This document shows positions 25,790-34,611 of a stretch of 35,271 nt of DNA, piece after piece. A program made the translations under genes and the position numbers. The notes beneath the pieces were generated by a model. The model was not told the origin of the DNA, did no database searches, and saw only the letters and a program-made list of their open reading frames with translations. This stretch comes from a virus: the IMG/VR virus record IMGVR_UViG_3300014720_000087, positions 1-35,271 of that record; one strand, given 5' to 3'. How positions within the stretch are numbered: position 1 is the first letter of the stretch; every line of letters starts with the position of its first letter.

Positions 25790-28132
25790 TTAGGCTAACT
25801 GAGACAAACCGTCAGAATACTTGGCATGATTGTTAAATGTCATTACCTGAGTTCTATTTCTATTATTAATATCAAGAGAAACGTGTATCCAAGGATTCAT
25901 TGTAGTAGAAGCATACTCTAAAAGTAGTTGATCATAATTAAGTTTAGATGCTAATATTTTAGCTATTTCAAAATAGGTTGCTTTACTAATTCCTTTGAAT
26001 TGAATATCTACCGCTTGACCAAGACGATGTTGACTTGTTTTGCTTGTAGCGTCTGATCTAAAAGCGCTAGTTACATACATGTTTGGGTATAATTTTAGTA
26101 CGGGTTCACAGATGTTCAATGCTACACCTGAAAGATTGTACAATAGTTCGCCATAAGTTTTACCTGCTTGTGCTGCTAACTTATATTTTGAAACCGCTGC
26201 TTTAGATGATAACATACCAAGTGTGAAATTGGGAGACAAATTAAAATTATCTGGTGCTTCAGATATACTTTTCAGTTCTTCACCTGGTAAAATAAAGGCA
26301 GAATTATTTGTCCTAGGTGATGCAGAATCTAGACTCACAGGAGTCTCGTTCATTTCTGATTTAGATATTATACCTTCTTGTATTGCTTTATTTTTAGTAG
26401 CATTGACCTCAGATTGTAACGCAGTTGGTTCTTCTGCGGATAAAACATAGTTATCAGCCAAAGTTAGATACATTGGATCATCTATGTTTACTATAGAAAT
26501 ATCTTTGCGTCCAGATAGTATACCAATCAAAGCATGTTCTGCTTTATCCGCTTGTCTTGACTCAGATGCGGATACAGAATTGTCAGCTAAACCGCTAGCA
26601 AAATTAACTAGACCGTCTGTATCGACATTTAAATCCCCACCTGCTTTAAAGTGTTGATCAGCACCGGTTTCAGTATATACGCTGGTATCTTGTTTTAGAT
26701 ATAGATTATCAGAAGAAATATAAACGTCCCCTGTCACTTTATCGTGCTTGTCTCCTGCCACGTCATTAAAATAATCGGTATCTGTTTTACCATAATAGTT
26801 GTTAGTGTATACGTACATTGCCGATGAAGCATTACTATGAATAATATTTGAATTTATCTTCGTAACATTTCCAGATTTAAGATTCATTTCTACATCTGCT
26901 TCTATGTAGACATTGGAACTACGAATACTAAATGTTTCTACTGATGATAGATTAAATGTGCCACCTGCTTGGGCAGTAATGTCGTTATGGCAAATTATAT
27001 TTGTATCACCTTCAACTTCAATATTTGCGTCATTACCGACAAAAATATTACAAGCACCGTTAACTGAAATATCTGCCTTGCCCGCAATCGCAATTTTACC
27101 ATTACGATCTATAATCTCATAACTTGAACCTTTGGTACGTTTAATTACTGATCCATTAGAATCTATTTCTATAAAAGTACCAGATTTATGAAAAACATGT
27201 AATCGTTCCGCGCCAGGGGTATCATCTATTTCTATTACATGCCCTGATTCGGTTTGTGTTACTTTATTATAAGGATATTCGCCTTTATACGGAGACTCGG
27301 GTTGTGACCAAGATTCCCCACCTGGCAATTTGGCACCAACCATTCTTTCTTCATTTTTCTTTTGTACTACTGTACCATTAACATCGCCGGTTGCTAATTT
27401 ATTAGTATCAGATCTACCTGCATATTCTTTTGTAGGATAGGTAGCAGTCGGATCAGTAAAACCTGTTTTAGTAACTTCTAGTTTAGCAGTATTATCTTGA
27501 TTAGTTACGTTAAAATTTCTTGCTTCGCTTAGGGCTTTACTAACTATCGCTGAGTTATATTGTTCGTTATATCTTTCTAGTCCTGCTTCAGCATCCCCGT
27601 CATTGAATAAAATATCAATACCGGTAACAACAGGGGTTATCTGTGTGCCGGTATCAAAAACACCATTTGAAAAATTTGAAAGAGCGGTGCTTATTAATCT
27701 ACTTTGATCTTTTTGCAATGCCCCAAGAATGGTGGACTTTAACGAATTAAGATTTAAATTATTAGATCCACCTGGCAGGTTTAGACGTAATACTTCATCT
27801 ACTCTTCTGTTTATGTCTGTTGATACTTGATTGTTGACATCAGTATTAATACTATTAGAGAGAGTATCATTTAAATCAGAGGAAGATAAATTACTACCAA
27901 CTAGATCAACAGGGTTTTTTTGCCCAACTAAATTATTGGGGATTTGATTAAGGGAAAAATTAGCTTCTTTATTTACTGTACTAGATATGTCTTTAGATAT
28001 AGACTTTGATAGCAAAGGAACTACTGTACTGAGAATAGTTTTCGATATAGGTAAGTTATTCTGACTATTAAAAGCTGTGGATAGACTACCAGATAATCTT
28101 GTATTAAGTTGATCTGTAAGATTATCACTCAT
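25790..28132 (-). CDS. Central needle protein with C-terminal M15-type peptidase
   Basis: A 780-residue protein. After a Ser/Asn-rich N-terminal half comes a VgrG/gp5-type beta-helix region (about 300-440): GHVIEIDDTPGAERLHVFHK, SGTFIEIDSNGSVIKRTKG, then strand repeats ISVNGACNIFVGNDANIEVE. The C-terminus is a peptidase M15-like domain: TSAFRSDATSKTSQHRLGQA with probable zinc ligands H702 and D709, and WIHVS with H750; E739 in LLLEY is a candidate catalytic residue. It overlaps the OB-fold/glycosidase gene by 4 bases, and together they replace the single T4 gp5. The domain would cut peptide stems or crosslinks of peptidoglycan during penetration. Confidence 0.8.
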   Translation of the reverse strand: MSDNLTDQLNTRLSGSLSTAFNSQNNLPISKTILSTVVPLLSKSISKDISSTVNKEANFSLNQIPNNLVGQKNPVDLVGSNLSSSDLNDTLSNSINTDVNNQVSTDINRRVDEVLRLNLPGGSNNLNLNSLKSTILGALQKDQSRLISTALSNFSNGVFDTGTQITPVVTGIDILFNDGDAEAGLERYNEQYNSAIVSKALSEARNFNVTNQDNTAKLEVTKTGFTDPTATYPTKEYAGRSDTNKLATGDVNGTVVQKKNEERMVGAKLPGGESWSQPESPYKGEYPYNKVTQTESGHVIEIDDTPGAERLHVFHKSGTFIEIDSNGSVIKRTKGSSYEIIDRNGKIAIAGKADISVNGACNIFVGNDANIEVEGDTNIICHNDITAQAGGTFNLSSVETFSIRSSNVYIEADVEMNLKSGNVTKINSNIIHSNASSAMYVYTNNYYGKTDTDYFNDVAGDKHDKVTGDVYISSDNLYLKQDTSVYTETGADQHFKAGGDLNVDTDGLVNFASGLADNSVSASESRQADKAEHALIGILSGRKDISIVNIDDPMYLTLADNYVLSAEEPTALQSEVNATKNKAIQEGIISKSEMNETPVSLDSASPRTNNSAFILPGEELKSISEAPDNFNLSPNFTLGMLSSKAAVSKYKLAAQAGKTYGELLYNLSGVALNICEPVLKLYPNMYVTSAFRSDATSKTSQHRLGQAVDIQFKGISKATYFEIAKILASKLNYDQLLLEYASTTMNPWIHVSLDINNRNRTQVMTFNNHAKYSDGLSQLA

Positions 28133-29208
28133 GCCGTTATCAGTTTAAGTAGATCATTTTTTTCATTTTGCCATCTTGATTTAACGCCTGCTTGAATGTT
28201 GGCAGAACTAGATTTAAAGAATACAGCAACATTATTTATTTTATAATTTGAAACCAATTCAACGATGTCTTTGTCAGTCAATTCTGATTTGCCTTCTAAT
28301 GGATTTAAAAATACATCTGTTCTACCTGGACCTAATTGAACAGCAGTAGACCAAATTAAATCTTGAACCCCTGGTCCAAAACTAGTTAAATTTAAACCTT
28401 TACGTTTTAAATTTGCCAACATAACATCATAATATTTTGCTTGAATATAGTCGTGTTGATCTTTCTTAAATTCGTTTGGATTAGAACTTGCTATACTTTT
28501 CCACATATTATCAAAATCAGATGTTGCTGGTTCCATATTAACGAATTTATCTTTAAATTTAGATGCGTTTAAATAATCTTTGATAGGAGATTTTTTAGCA
28601 CTAGGCCTAGCTTTTCCACTAGGCATTGTTGAAGGAAGATACGAGGCAAATTGATATGTGCCATAAGACGCACCACCGAAATCGCCAGAATTCAGATAAC
28701 TATTAATGGTGCCAGGACCTTTGCCTCCAGATTCATATTTTTCGGATGTTTGCCCTAGTTCCCATCCGGGCACACTTGGGACTCCCGCTCTAATAGGTTG
28801 TCCACTACTATCTACTACAGGATCGCCTTGGCTATCACGCAAAATACCATCGTTATTATTTTTTACTTGAGGTTTTTCTTCAGTTTGCGTAAATACTTTA
28901 GGAGCGACTTTAGTAGCAATAGTACCAAAAATTGCCGGTTGCTGCATATCATTACCATCAAGGAAAAATCCTATAACCCATGTGCCTTCTACAGGGCCTA
29001 ACGGCGAAGAACCTATTCCTGAAATAGCAGCAGATGTAATTGGTTGAATCGGCACTGACCAAGGCAAATCATTTGTTGGAAGTAGAGTTTTGTCGTCAGT
29101 ATGATATCCGTAAATTCTTACTCGTACTCGTCCCGCCTTTTCAGGATCCATACGATCTTCCACAACTCCAATCCACCAGATAAAACCATCTTTATTAAAA
29201 ATATTCAT
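28129..29208 (-). CDS. gp5: gp5-like hub protein: OB-fold plus lysozyme-like domain
   Basis: A 359-residue protein. The N-terminus (IWWIGVVEDRMDPEKAGRVR, GTWVIGFFLDGNDMQQPAIF) is the gp5/VgrG OB-fold (about 1-105). A linker follows, then a glycosidase-like domain: YESGGKGPGTINS with E159 as the probable acid catalyst, FGGASYGTYQFAS, then QHDYIQAKYYDVML and GVQDLIWSTAVQLG. This is the tail-associated lysozyme type seen in VgrG and some T4-like phages, not the T4 lysozyme fold of classical gp5. It lies between the gp27-like hub gene and the needle gene, each by 4-base overlap. Role: hub with peptidoglycan cleavage. Confidence 0.8.
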   Translation of the reverse strand: MNIFNKDGFIWWIGVVEDRMDPEKAGRVRVRIYGYHTDDKTLLPTNDLPWSVPIQPITSAAISGIGSSPLGPVEGTWVIGFFLDGNDMQQPAIFGTIATKVAPKVFTQTEEKPQVKNNNDGILRDSQGDPVVDSSGQPIRAGVPSVPGWELGQTSEKYESGGKGPGTINSYLNSGDFGGASYGTYQFASYLPSTMPSGKARPSAKKSPIKDYLNASKFKDKFVNMEPATSDFDNMWKSIASSNPNEFKKDQHDYIQAKYYDVMLANLKRKGLNLTSFGPGVQDLIWSTAVQLGPGRTDVFLNPLEGKSELTDKDIVELVSNYKINNVAVFFKSSSANIQAGVKSRWQNEKNDLLKLITA

Positions 29209-30563
29209 GACTCAGTACCCTCATTCACTAACGAATCCTTCACTACCTCCATAACCATCTTATGTTCCATTTTGTTTATTTTGTGATGTATTGAAGTAAT
29301 AATGTAATATCCTGAATACAATTTATCCTGAGCTTGTTTTTGCTTATCAGTATCATCTTTTGGACCTATTGCAGGATAGTTAAACTTAATCATTGCACCG
29401 ACTTCCACATCTGTTCTACCCGGCACAGTAAGTAATAATTTTAGATTGCTAAGTTCCAACAATGTAGATTTTCTATTACCGTATATTGTTTTTATCTTCT
29501 CATTGATGTTACCCGAAAAACCTGTGAACAATTTTGGGTTGATAGGATAAAAATGAACACTTGATGCTGGATTTCTTAAACTATTGTCGGCAAAAATAGG
29601 TATTGATTTTTCACCCGACGAATGCACATAGTTTTTATATTGATCCACGTGATCGTAGTCAACTAGTTCATAGATTTTATTAAACACATCCAGAGTAATT
29701 AGTCTATTTGCCAAATATCCGTTGGTATAATTTTTAATATGATCAGTTGTGTTGACCATTTCTACTGACTCAGTCAGTAACAATTCTCTATTAATATCAA
29801 CCTTGCCATTTGGATCTCTAATGTTGGCTGCAGCTAAGCTGTACTCACCCACGAAACTTTTATTCTTGTTAGTGAAATCGAAAATAGATTCTATTGATGT
29901 AAAATAAAATGCTTTATTAGATTCAAAGAATAAAAAGTTGCATGCCTTTCCTTCTTTAGGTATAGCCTTTGATGCTAACCAATTTATACATTTAAACGGT
30001 GACCAACCTGGACTAACAAACTTAACCTTGTTTGCTGTTTCAGTAAGAATTTTTAAAGGTGTTGTTCTTTCTTTTTCATTTACATTATCATTAGTTGGAT
30101 CTTCAAAATTTCTATTCAATGCGATATAATCAGAAAATATTTGTATAACAACATCATCAATATTTCCCTCAAAACTTCTATACAATGGTAACAGTATATC
30201 GGCTACCATTTCGTGAGACACAAAATGTAATGTATATAACTGAGTATTATTATCTCGAATAACTGTTCTATTGGTTATTTGATATAGACGAAAAGCTTTT
30301 TCTATAGTTGCTTCTTCGGGAAACGAAGGTGTTTTAATTTTTAGAATTAAAAATTCTTCACCTGTAATGGGTAACTTCTCAATAAGATTTCTACTATCTG
30401 ATATTAGAATATCACCATACAAAGAACCAGCAAACATATCTTCGTACAAATTTATTTCTATGTAAAAATCATCTAAATCAATAAGTGCACCTGTTGCACT
30501 TAGCAATTTGAGAGATTTTATAGATATGTCACCTGCTTTTTGTAGACTATCAGTTGAACTCAT
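29205..30563 (-). CDS. Baseplate hub protein, gp27-like
   Basis: A 452-residue protein with features of hub proteins of the gp27/gpD type: SLYGDILISDSRNLIEKLPI, GEEFLILKIKTPS, a TPLKILTETANKV segment, SPGWSPFKCINWLASKAIP, and C-terminal LYSGYYIITSIHHKINKMEH. The hub ring links tail tube to needle. It sits between gp53 and gp5-like genes with 4-base overlaps on both sides. Direct similarity to T4 gp27 is weak by eye; the assignment rests on the final SGYYIIT..HH motif and position. Confidence 0.7.
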   Translation of the reverse strand: MSSTDSLQKAGDISIKSLKLLSATGALIDLDDFYIEINLYEDMFAGSLYGDILISDSRNLIEKLPITGEEFLILKIKTPSFPEEATIEKAFRLYQITNRTVIRDNNTQLYTLHFVSHEMVADILLPLYRSFEGNIDDVVIQIFSDYIALNRNFEDPTNDNVNEKERTTPLKILTETANKVKFVSPGWSPFKCINWLASKAIPKEGKACNFLFFESNKAFYFTSIESIFDFTNKNKSFVGEYSLAAANIRDPNGKVDINRELLLTESVEMVNTTDHIKNYTNGYLANRLITLDVFNKIYELVDYDHVDQYKNYVHSSGEKSIPIFADNSLRNPASSVHFYPINPKLFTGFSGNINEKIKTIYGNRKSTLLELSNLKLLLTVPGRTDVEVGAMIKFNYPAIGPKDDTDKQKQAQDKLYSGYYIITSIHHKINKMEHKMVMEVVKDSLVNEGTES

Positions 30564-31054
30564 AAGGTAATCTTATTATCGAATTCTGATTCAACTGCTG
30601 CAACATATTTTGGTTTAAGAATTTTTATACGACGCTTAGATTCATTGGCTTCATCCTCATATTCATAATTAGAAATTGCAGTAGCACTTGGGTGTGTATT
30701 GTTTACCCAATTGCCATTGCCATCTTCCCAATGATGTGTAGCTTGAATATTCGCCGAGCCATATTTTGAGGAAACATATTCTGATAGTACATAGGTAGAT
30801 AAAGGCCAATCGTATCTTGGATCTATAATTTCATTGATGTGAAGAATTAACCAATGATACTCTGGGCTACCGTAAACTTTGTCTGCTAATTTTTCAGGAG
30901 TATCCCCGTCTCTAATGTCATATTCATCATAAAGTGAAGCATTGTTTTTAATTTCGTCACTTACTGTGATACGTCTAAATATATCTTTGATTACTTGAAC
31001 AGATTCAAGATCGTCTAAAGAATAGACATCGTAGGGAAATTTTTGAAAATACAT
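30560..31054 (-). CDS. gp53: Baseplate wedge protein gp53
   Basis: A 164-residue gp53 homologue. It opens with MYFQKFPYDVYS, followed by the LysM-like stretch RDGDTPEKLADKVYGSPEYH, then WLILHINEIIDPRYDWPLS. The C-terminal half is variable (HHWEDGNGNWVNNTHP, KRRIKILKPKYVAAVESEF). gp53 clamps neighbouring wedges in T4. It starts one base into the gp48 stop and overlaps the hub gene by 4 bases. Confidence 0.88.
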   Translation of the reverse strand: MYFQKFPYDVYSLDDLESVQVIKDIFRRITVSDEIKNNASLYDEYDIRDGDTPEKLADKVYGSPEYHWLILHINEIIDPRYDWPLSTYVLSEYVSSKYGSANIQATHHWEDGNGNWVNNTHPSATAISNYEYEDEANESKRRIKILKPKYVAAVESEFDNKITL

Positions 31055-32232
31055 TAGTAGCCTTCCACGATTTTCTCTTTAGTAAGTATTTCAGTCTCTC
31101 TAAATGTCAAGCTAATATTGACTTCAGATGGTGCGCCATCTTTAAATGACGTGAAGGTTTCTCCGCCATAATCTACATTCAAATCTGTTAGGACAGCAGG
31201 AGCAAACTTGTGAAAATACTTATTAGTTTGATTGCCAAAATAATATGCTATTTGAAATTCAGCAGGATATATAAAGAACAATCTGTTCTCAGAAAGTTCC
31301 GGGTGCATATGAAATTTAAATAATTTTACTATATCTTGTATACTTTGAACTTCGTTTCTATTCTTTGGCATAAATCTATACTTGAAGCTAAATGTTCTAA
31401 AATCTATTGCTTCAAATAACACTTCTCTAAAAGGATTGAGGGCAGTTTTAGAAGAAGCACCTATAATAGATTTAACATCCGTGCCACCAAACATAGATGG
31501 TAGTTTAGCCAGTCCCAGCATTGCAGCTTGGGATGCCTCACCGCCTATATTCATAGCATTTTTTAATGTAGCGCCTAGATCAGATCCACCTATTTGTCCA
31601 ATAACACCTGCTAAAGTGCCAAGGTCTTTATTAGAATATTGTGCACTATATTTGACTGAGGGTTTTTCTTCTATGTGTAAAGCAATAACATCAGAGATTC
31701 TATATGATGTGTCTGGTTTCAATAACCCTTGATCTAAAATCTTATTAGCAACTGCGCCGCCTGCACCTGCGCCTATTGCCGCACCTGTTCCTACTATCAA
31801 TTTATCCGGAGAAGATCTTCCAGCAGAACCAGCTGCAGTATTTGGTTTAGCTCCCGTTTTTGGCACAGACTCGGTAACTTTCTTTGCGGCCATTGCCCCA
31901 ATACTTGCACCTACTACAGCGCCTGCTCCAAGAGTTTTACCCGCAGTAGCCAATTCATCTGCAGATAATTGGGCAGCATTGTTTCGTCGTACTTCAAATA
32001 ATCTAGTGCTACCAGTATCAAATTTAGATTTGCCTCTGATATTAATTGAAAAAGAAATATAGTGTTGTAGTTCCTGAGAACCTAAATTGTCAGGAAATCT
32101 AATCACATTTATTTCATATTTTGAAGCAGAACCAGAGGAAACTATATCACCTATTCTTTCTTCAAAGTTGCCTACACCGGTTTCCGATTCTCGATAATCG
32201 TTTTCTATTCTACGTAAAGCAGCGGTTGACAT
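31054..32232 (-). CDS. gp48: Tail tube cap protein gp48
   Basis: A 392-residue gp48-like protein, first gene of the leftward unit. Hallmarks are IGDIVSSGSASKYEINVIRF, the tube-fold C-terminus DFRTFSFKYRFMPKNRNEVQ, IVKLFKFHMHPELSENRLFF, IYPAEFQIAYYFGNQTNKYF and VLTDLNVDYGGETFTSFKDG. T4 gp48 sits on the hub and starts tube assembly with gp54. Odd feature: two Ala/Gly-rich hydrophobic segments at about 100-116 and 145-163, which resemble glycine-zipper helices inserted in the tube fold. A GGGA ribosome-binding sequence precedes the ATG, and a leftward AATAAATA box lies at 32259-32266. Confidence 0.82.
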   Translation of the reverse strand: MSTAALRRIENDYRESETGVGNFEERIGDIVSSGSASKYEINVIRFPDNLGSQELQHYISFSINIRGKSKFDTGSTRLFEVRRNNAAQLSADELATAGKTLGAGAVVGASIGAMAAKKVTESVPKTGAKPNTAAGSAGRSSPDKLIVGTGAAIGAGAGGAVANKILDQGLLKPDTSYRISDVIALHIEEKPSVKYSAQYSNKDLGTLAGVIGQIGGSDLGATLKNAMNIGGEASQAAMLGLAKLPSMFGGTDVKSIIGASSKTALNPFREVLFEAIDFRTFSFKYRFMPKNRNEVQSIQDIVKLFKFHMHPELSENRLFFIYPAEFQIAYYFGNQTNKYFHKFAPAVLTDLNVDYGGETFTSFKDGAPSEVNISLTFRETEILTKEKIVEGY

Positions 32233-32240
32233 TGTTTTCC

Positions 32241-32248
32241 CATAAATA
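32241..32248 (+). promoter_or_regulatory. Rightward late promoter box CATAAATA
   Basis: CATAAATA fits the NATAAATA late consensus of T4-like marine phages. A start near 32254 would give a leader of about 22 bases before the gp4 ATG at 32276. Confidence 0.6.
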
Positions 32249-32258
32249 GATAATTAAT

Positions 32259-32266
32259 TATTTATT
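32259..32266 (-). promoter_or_regulatory. Leftward late promoter box AATAAATA
   Basis: AATAAATA on the minus strand, with an expected start near 32253, about 21 bases before the gp48 ATG at 32232. It is arranged symmetrically with the rightward box at 32241-32248, so the predicted start points nearly coincide. Confidence 0.6.
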
Positions 32267-32275
32267 GCCAAAATC

Positions 32276-32737
32276 ATGTATAAAAATACTTATAAAGGTA
32301 GATATAGAGTCAATAATCCTCTTAAATACAAAGGAGAGATCAATAACGTCATCTATAGATCGTTGTGGGAGCTAAGATTTATGAAATGGTGCGATGAAAC
32401 ATCAAGTATCATAGAATGGGGCTCTGAGGTTGTTGTGATTCCATATGTCTCCCCATTGGATAAAAGAGTTCATCGATATTTTGTAGATTTTTACATGAAG
32501 GTCCGATCTGCGGATGGTACTATTCAAAAATATCTTATAGAAATTAAACCTGAAAGATTCACAAAACCTCCTCCTATTCCAAAACGAAAAACTAAGCAGT
32601 TTATTGATGAGGTTTTCCAATATGGTGTGAATGAAGCCAAATGGAAAGCCGCATTTGAATATTGTAAAGATAGAAAGATGAAGTTTATGATTTTGACGGA
32701 AAAGGATTTAGGTATAGATACCCTTAATAAATATTAG
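32276..32737 (+). CDS. gp4: Head completion nuclease, gp4
   Basis: A 153-residue homologue of T4 gp4 (gp50/65). Conserved parts: KYKGEINNVIYRSLWELRFM, KWCDETSSIIEWGSEVVVIP, YVSPLDKRVHRYFVDFYMKV, YLIEIKPERFTKPPP, NEAKWKAAFEYCKDRKMKFM and ILTEKDLG. A PD-(D/E)xK-like set is visible (E32, D71, E89-x-K91), consistent with an endonuclease fold. In T4, gp4 finishes filled heads before tail joining. No clear ribosome-binding sequence precedes the ATG. It is the first gene of the rightward unit. Confidence 0.88.
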   Translation: MYKNTYKGRYRVNNPLKYKGEINNVIYRSLWELRFMKWCDETSSIIEWGSEVVVIPYVSPLDKRVHRYFVDFYMKVRSADGTIQKYLIEIKPERFTKPPPIPKRKTKQFIDEVFQYGVNEAKWKAAFEYCKDRKMKFMILTEKDLGIDTLNKY

Positions 32738-32738
32738 T

Positions 32739-33302
32739 ATGGCAACCTCATTTACCACACTTCAAACCAATCCTCGGGAAGTTGACAAGGCGGTACAATG
32801 GTATCAAGCACAAATTAAACAGCTTGGTACATTAAATCCTCAAAATATAATGAAAGAGCGCGAGAGATTAACTACCAGAATTTTGCCTGGTAAGATGTAC
32901 TTATTCTTTTATGATCCGAAGAACAAAGATACCTTACCATATTATGATAGATTTCCGTTAGTTTTACCATTTAGAAAAATGCCCGATGGATTTATTGGTT
33001 TAAATTTGCACTATCTTCCTTATCTAGCTAGATTCAAGCTGTTAGGTTATCTAGCTGATTATTTAAATAACGATAAACTAGATGAGACGTCTAAGTTACA
33101 AATATCCTGGAAAATACTAAATAGTTCATCTAGATTATCACCAATGAATGCGTGTGTAAAAAGATATCTAGCAGACCATGTAGAATCAAAATTTTATGAT
33201 GTGCCGGTCAATAGTTGGATAACAGCAGCATTGTTACCTGTTGAAAGATTCGTAGGTGCAAACAAAAGTGCCATTTGGCGAGATTCTAGGAACAAATATT
33301 AA
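32739..33302 (+). CDS. Conserved T4-like marine phage protein, unknown role
   Basis: A 187-residue protein with GKMYLFFYDPKNKDTLPYYD, RFPLVLPFRKMPDGFIGLNL, HYLPYLARFKLLGYLADYLN and NACVKRYLADHVESKFYDVP. I recognise this as a conserved gene near gp4 and tail-tube genes of T4-like marine phages but cannot assign a function. There is no signal peptide, membrane segment or obvious catalytic motif. It starts one base after gp4's stop, without a clear ribosome-binding sequence, so it probably depends on coupling. Its stop overlaps the next start as TAATG. Confidence 0.65.
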   Translation: MATSFTTLQTNPREVDKAVQWYQAQIKQLGTLNPQNIMKERERLTTRILPGKMYLFFYDPKNKDTLPYYDRFPLVLPFRKMPDGFIGLNLHYLPYLARFKLLGYLADYLNNDKLDETSKLQISWKILNSSSRLSPMNACVKRYLADHVESKFYDVPVNSWITAALLPVERFVGANKSAIWRDSRNKY

Positions 33303-33904
33303 TGACAACATTTTCTTTAGATAAATTTAGGTCGGAAGTATTATCCTATGGTCTAGCTAGAACGAATAGATTCGAGGTATTCATTACACCGCCGCCCGCA
33401 CTTAACAATTATAGAGACGGAGGAGATTTAGTAAGTTTATTGTGTGAAGAAACTAATCTGCCCCCTCTAACTACTACCGTTAAATCTTATAGATTGTTTG
33501 GACCATCTCACCAAAGAGCAGTATCTGCTGAATACGGCGGTGAAGGTATATCAATGACATTTCACGTAGATTCTAATATGTTCGTGAAACGATTCTTTGA
33601 AGAATGGATGAACGTAACAGTCGATTCAAACACATTTTTACTTAACTATCATGAAGATTATACTTCGACAATCTATATCAATCAATTAGATGAGGAAGAT
33701 AATCTATCGTATAGATGCGAAATAATAGATGCCTTTCCTAGATCAATTAATTTATTGCAACTTAATCAAGCAGCACAAAATCAAACACATCGTTTAACCG
33801 TAATGTTTGCCTATAGAAGATGGTATGGCAGAACTAATTCGGAATTAGGAATACAACAAGTAGAACCAACAAGAACCACATTTGAAAATGTGCCACCACA
33901 ATGA
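33302..33904 (+). CDS. Tail tube-fold protein (gp54/gp19 type)
   Basis: A 200-residue protein starting TTFSLDKFRSEVLSYGLART. It has NRFEVFITPPP, CEETNLPPLTTTVKSYRLFG, EYGGEGISMTFHVDSNMFVK, YTSTIYINQLDEEDNLSYRC and QTHRLTVMFAYRRW. The pattern of strands and the MTF..D..M and FAYR motifs match tail tube-fold proteins of T4-like phages: gp54 tube initiator, or gp19 tube. Given baseplate neighbours, gp54-like is my preferred reading, but it is shorter than T4 gp54 (320). A separate gp19 gene would be expected elsewhere in the genome. Confidence 0.72.
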   Translation: MTTFSLDKFRSEVLSYGLARTNRFEVFITPPPALNNYRDGGDLVSLLCEETNLPPLTTTVKSYRLFGPSHQRAVSAEYGGEGISMTFHVDSNMFVKRFFEEWMNVTVDSNTFLLNYHEDYTSTIYINQLDEEDNLSYRCEIIDAFPRSINLLQLNQAAQNQTHRLTVMFAYRRWYGRTNSELGIQQVEPTRTTFENVPPQ

Positions 33905-33915
33905 GGTAACATATT

Positions 33916-34611
33916 ATGGCTTTACCAAAACTAGAAGTACCTACGTATAATTTAAAATTACCTTCTACTAATAAAACAGTTAAGTATAGACCGTTTTTAG
34001 TAAAAGAACATAAGGTGTTGATGACACTTCAAGATGCTCAAGTAGAAGAAGTATCCAAAACCATTAAAGAACTTGTAGATGTTTGTACATTTAATAATTT
34101 AAAGATTGATGATTTAGCTAATTTTGATATCGAGTATATTTTTATTCAATTAAGAGCTAAATCAATCGGAGAATCTTTAGATCTTATAATCAATTGCGAA
34201 TGTGGTAACAAGATAGAACACAAAGCCAATTTGCTTGAAGCTAAAGTGGTAAAAAAGGATAAACATAGTAATAAAATTCAATTAACAAGCAGTATTGGCA
34301 TTGAAATGAGATATCCTAGCTTTGAAGAAGTAGTTAAAGTATACGAATCAGACGATAAAGAGGATGTAATAAAACTTGTTATAAAATGTATTAAAGGCGT
34401 ATACAACAGTGAAAATTATTGGGATTCTTCAGAACAAACTGAAGAAGAAATGTTGGATTTTGTTAATGATTTTACTAAAGAACAATTTGATAAACTTGAA
34501 GAATTTTTCGTAACCATGCCAAAATTAGAACAGACTCTAGAGGCAGATTGCGATAAATGTGGTAAGCATAATGTTATTAAATTGGAGGGCCTGCAGAGTT
34601 TTTTCGTCTAA
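33916..34611 (+). CDS. gp26: Baseplate hub assembly protein gp26-like, zero-frame product
   Basis: A 231-residue member of the T4_baseplate family (gp26/gp51). Start MALPKLEVPTYNLKLPSTNK, then TVKYRPFLVKEHKVLMTLQD, the middle FIQLRAKSIGESLDLIINCE, and a zinc-ribbon-like set C94-x-C96 and C212-x2-C215. A GAGGT ribosome-binding sequence lies 5' of the ATG. The last codons (AGT TTT TTC GTC TAA) include a U UUU UUC slippery heptamer, and a second coding frame continues beyond the stop. In T4 this function is needed for hub assembly around the tape measure. Confidence 0.8.
   Translation: MALPKLEVPTYNLKLPSTNKTVKYRPFLVKEHKVLMTLQDAQVEEVSKTIKELVDVCTFNNLKIDDLANFDIEYIFIQLRAKSIGESLDLIINCECGNKIEHKANLLEAKVVKKDKHSNKIQLTSSIGIEMRYPSFEEVVKVYESDDKEDVIKLVIKCIKGVYNSENYWDSSEQTEEEMLDFVNDFTKEQFDKLEEFFVTMPKLEQTLEADCDKCGKHNVIKLEGLQSFFV
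34584..34589 (+). promoter_or_regulatory. Internal Shine-Dalgarno-like GGAGGG upstream of slip site
   Basis: GGAGGG lies in the gp26-like gene and ends 9 bases before the slippery heptamer. No ATG, GTG or TTG start codon follows at initiation spacing, so it is unlikely to start translation. Such internal elements at about this distance stimulate -1 frameshifting in bacterial dnaX. Confidence 0.6.
34599..34605 (+). promoter_or_regulatory. Slippery heptamer T TTT TTC for -1 frameshift
   Basis: In the gp26-like frame the codons are AGT TTT TTC. The heptamer fits X XXY YYZ, so both tRNAs can re-pair after slipping back one base. Two codons later the zero frame ends in TAA (34609-34611), while the -1 frame continues for 66 more codons. 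Confidence 0.7.

Noticed and set aside
32726-32733. Rightward AATAAATA at the end of gp4
   Set aside because: It encodes the last residues of gp4, and the predicted start coincides with the next ATG.
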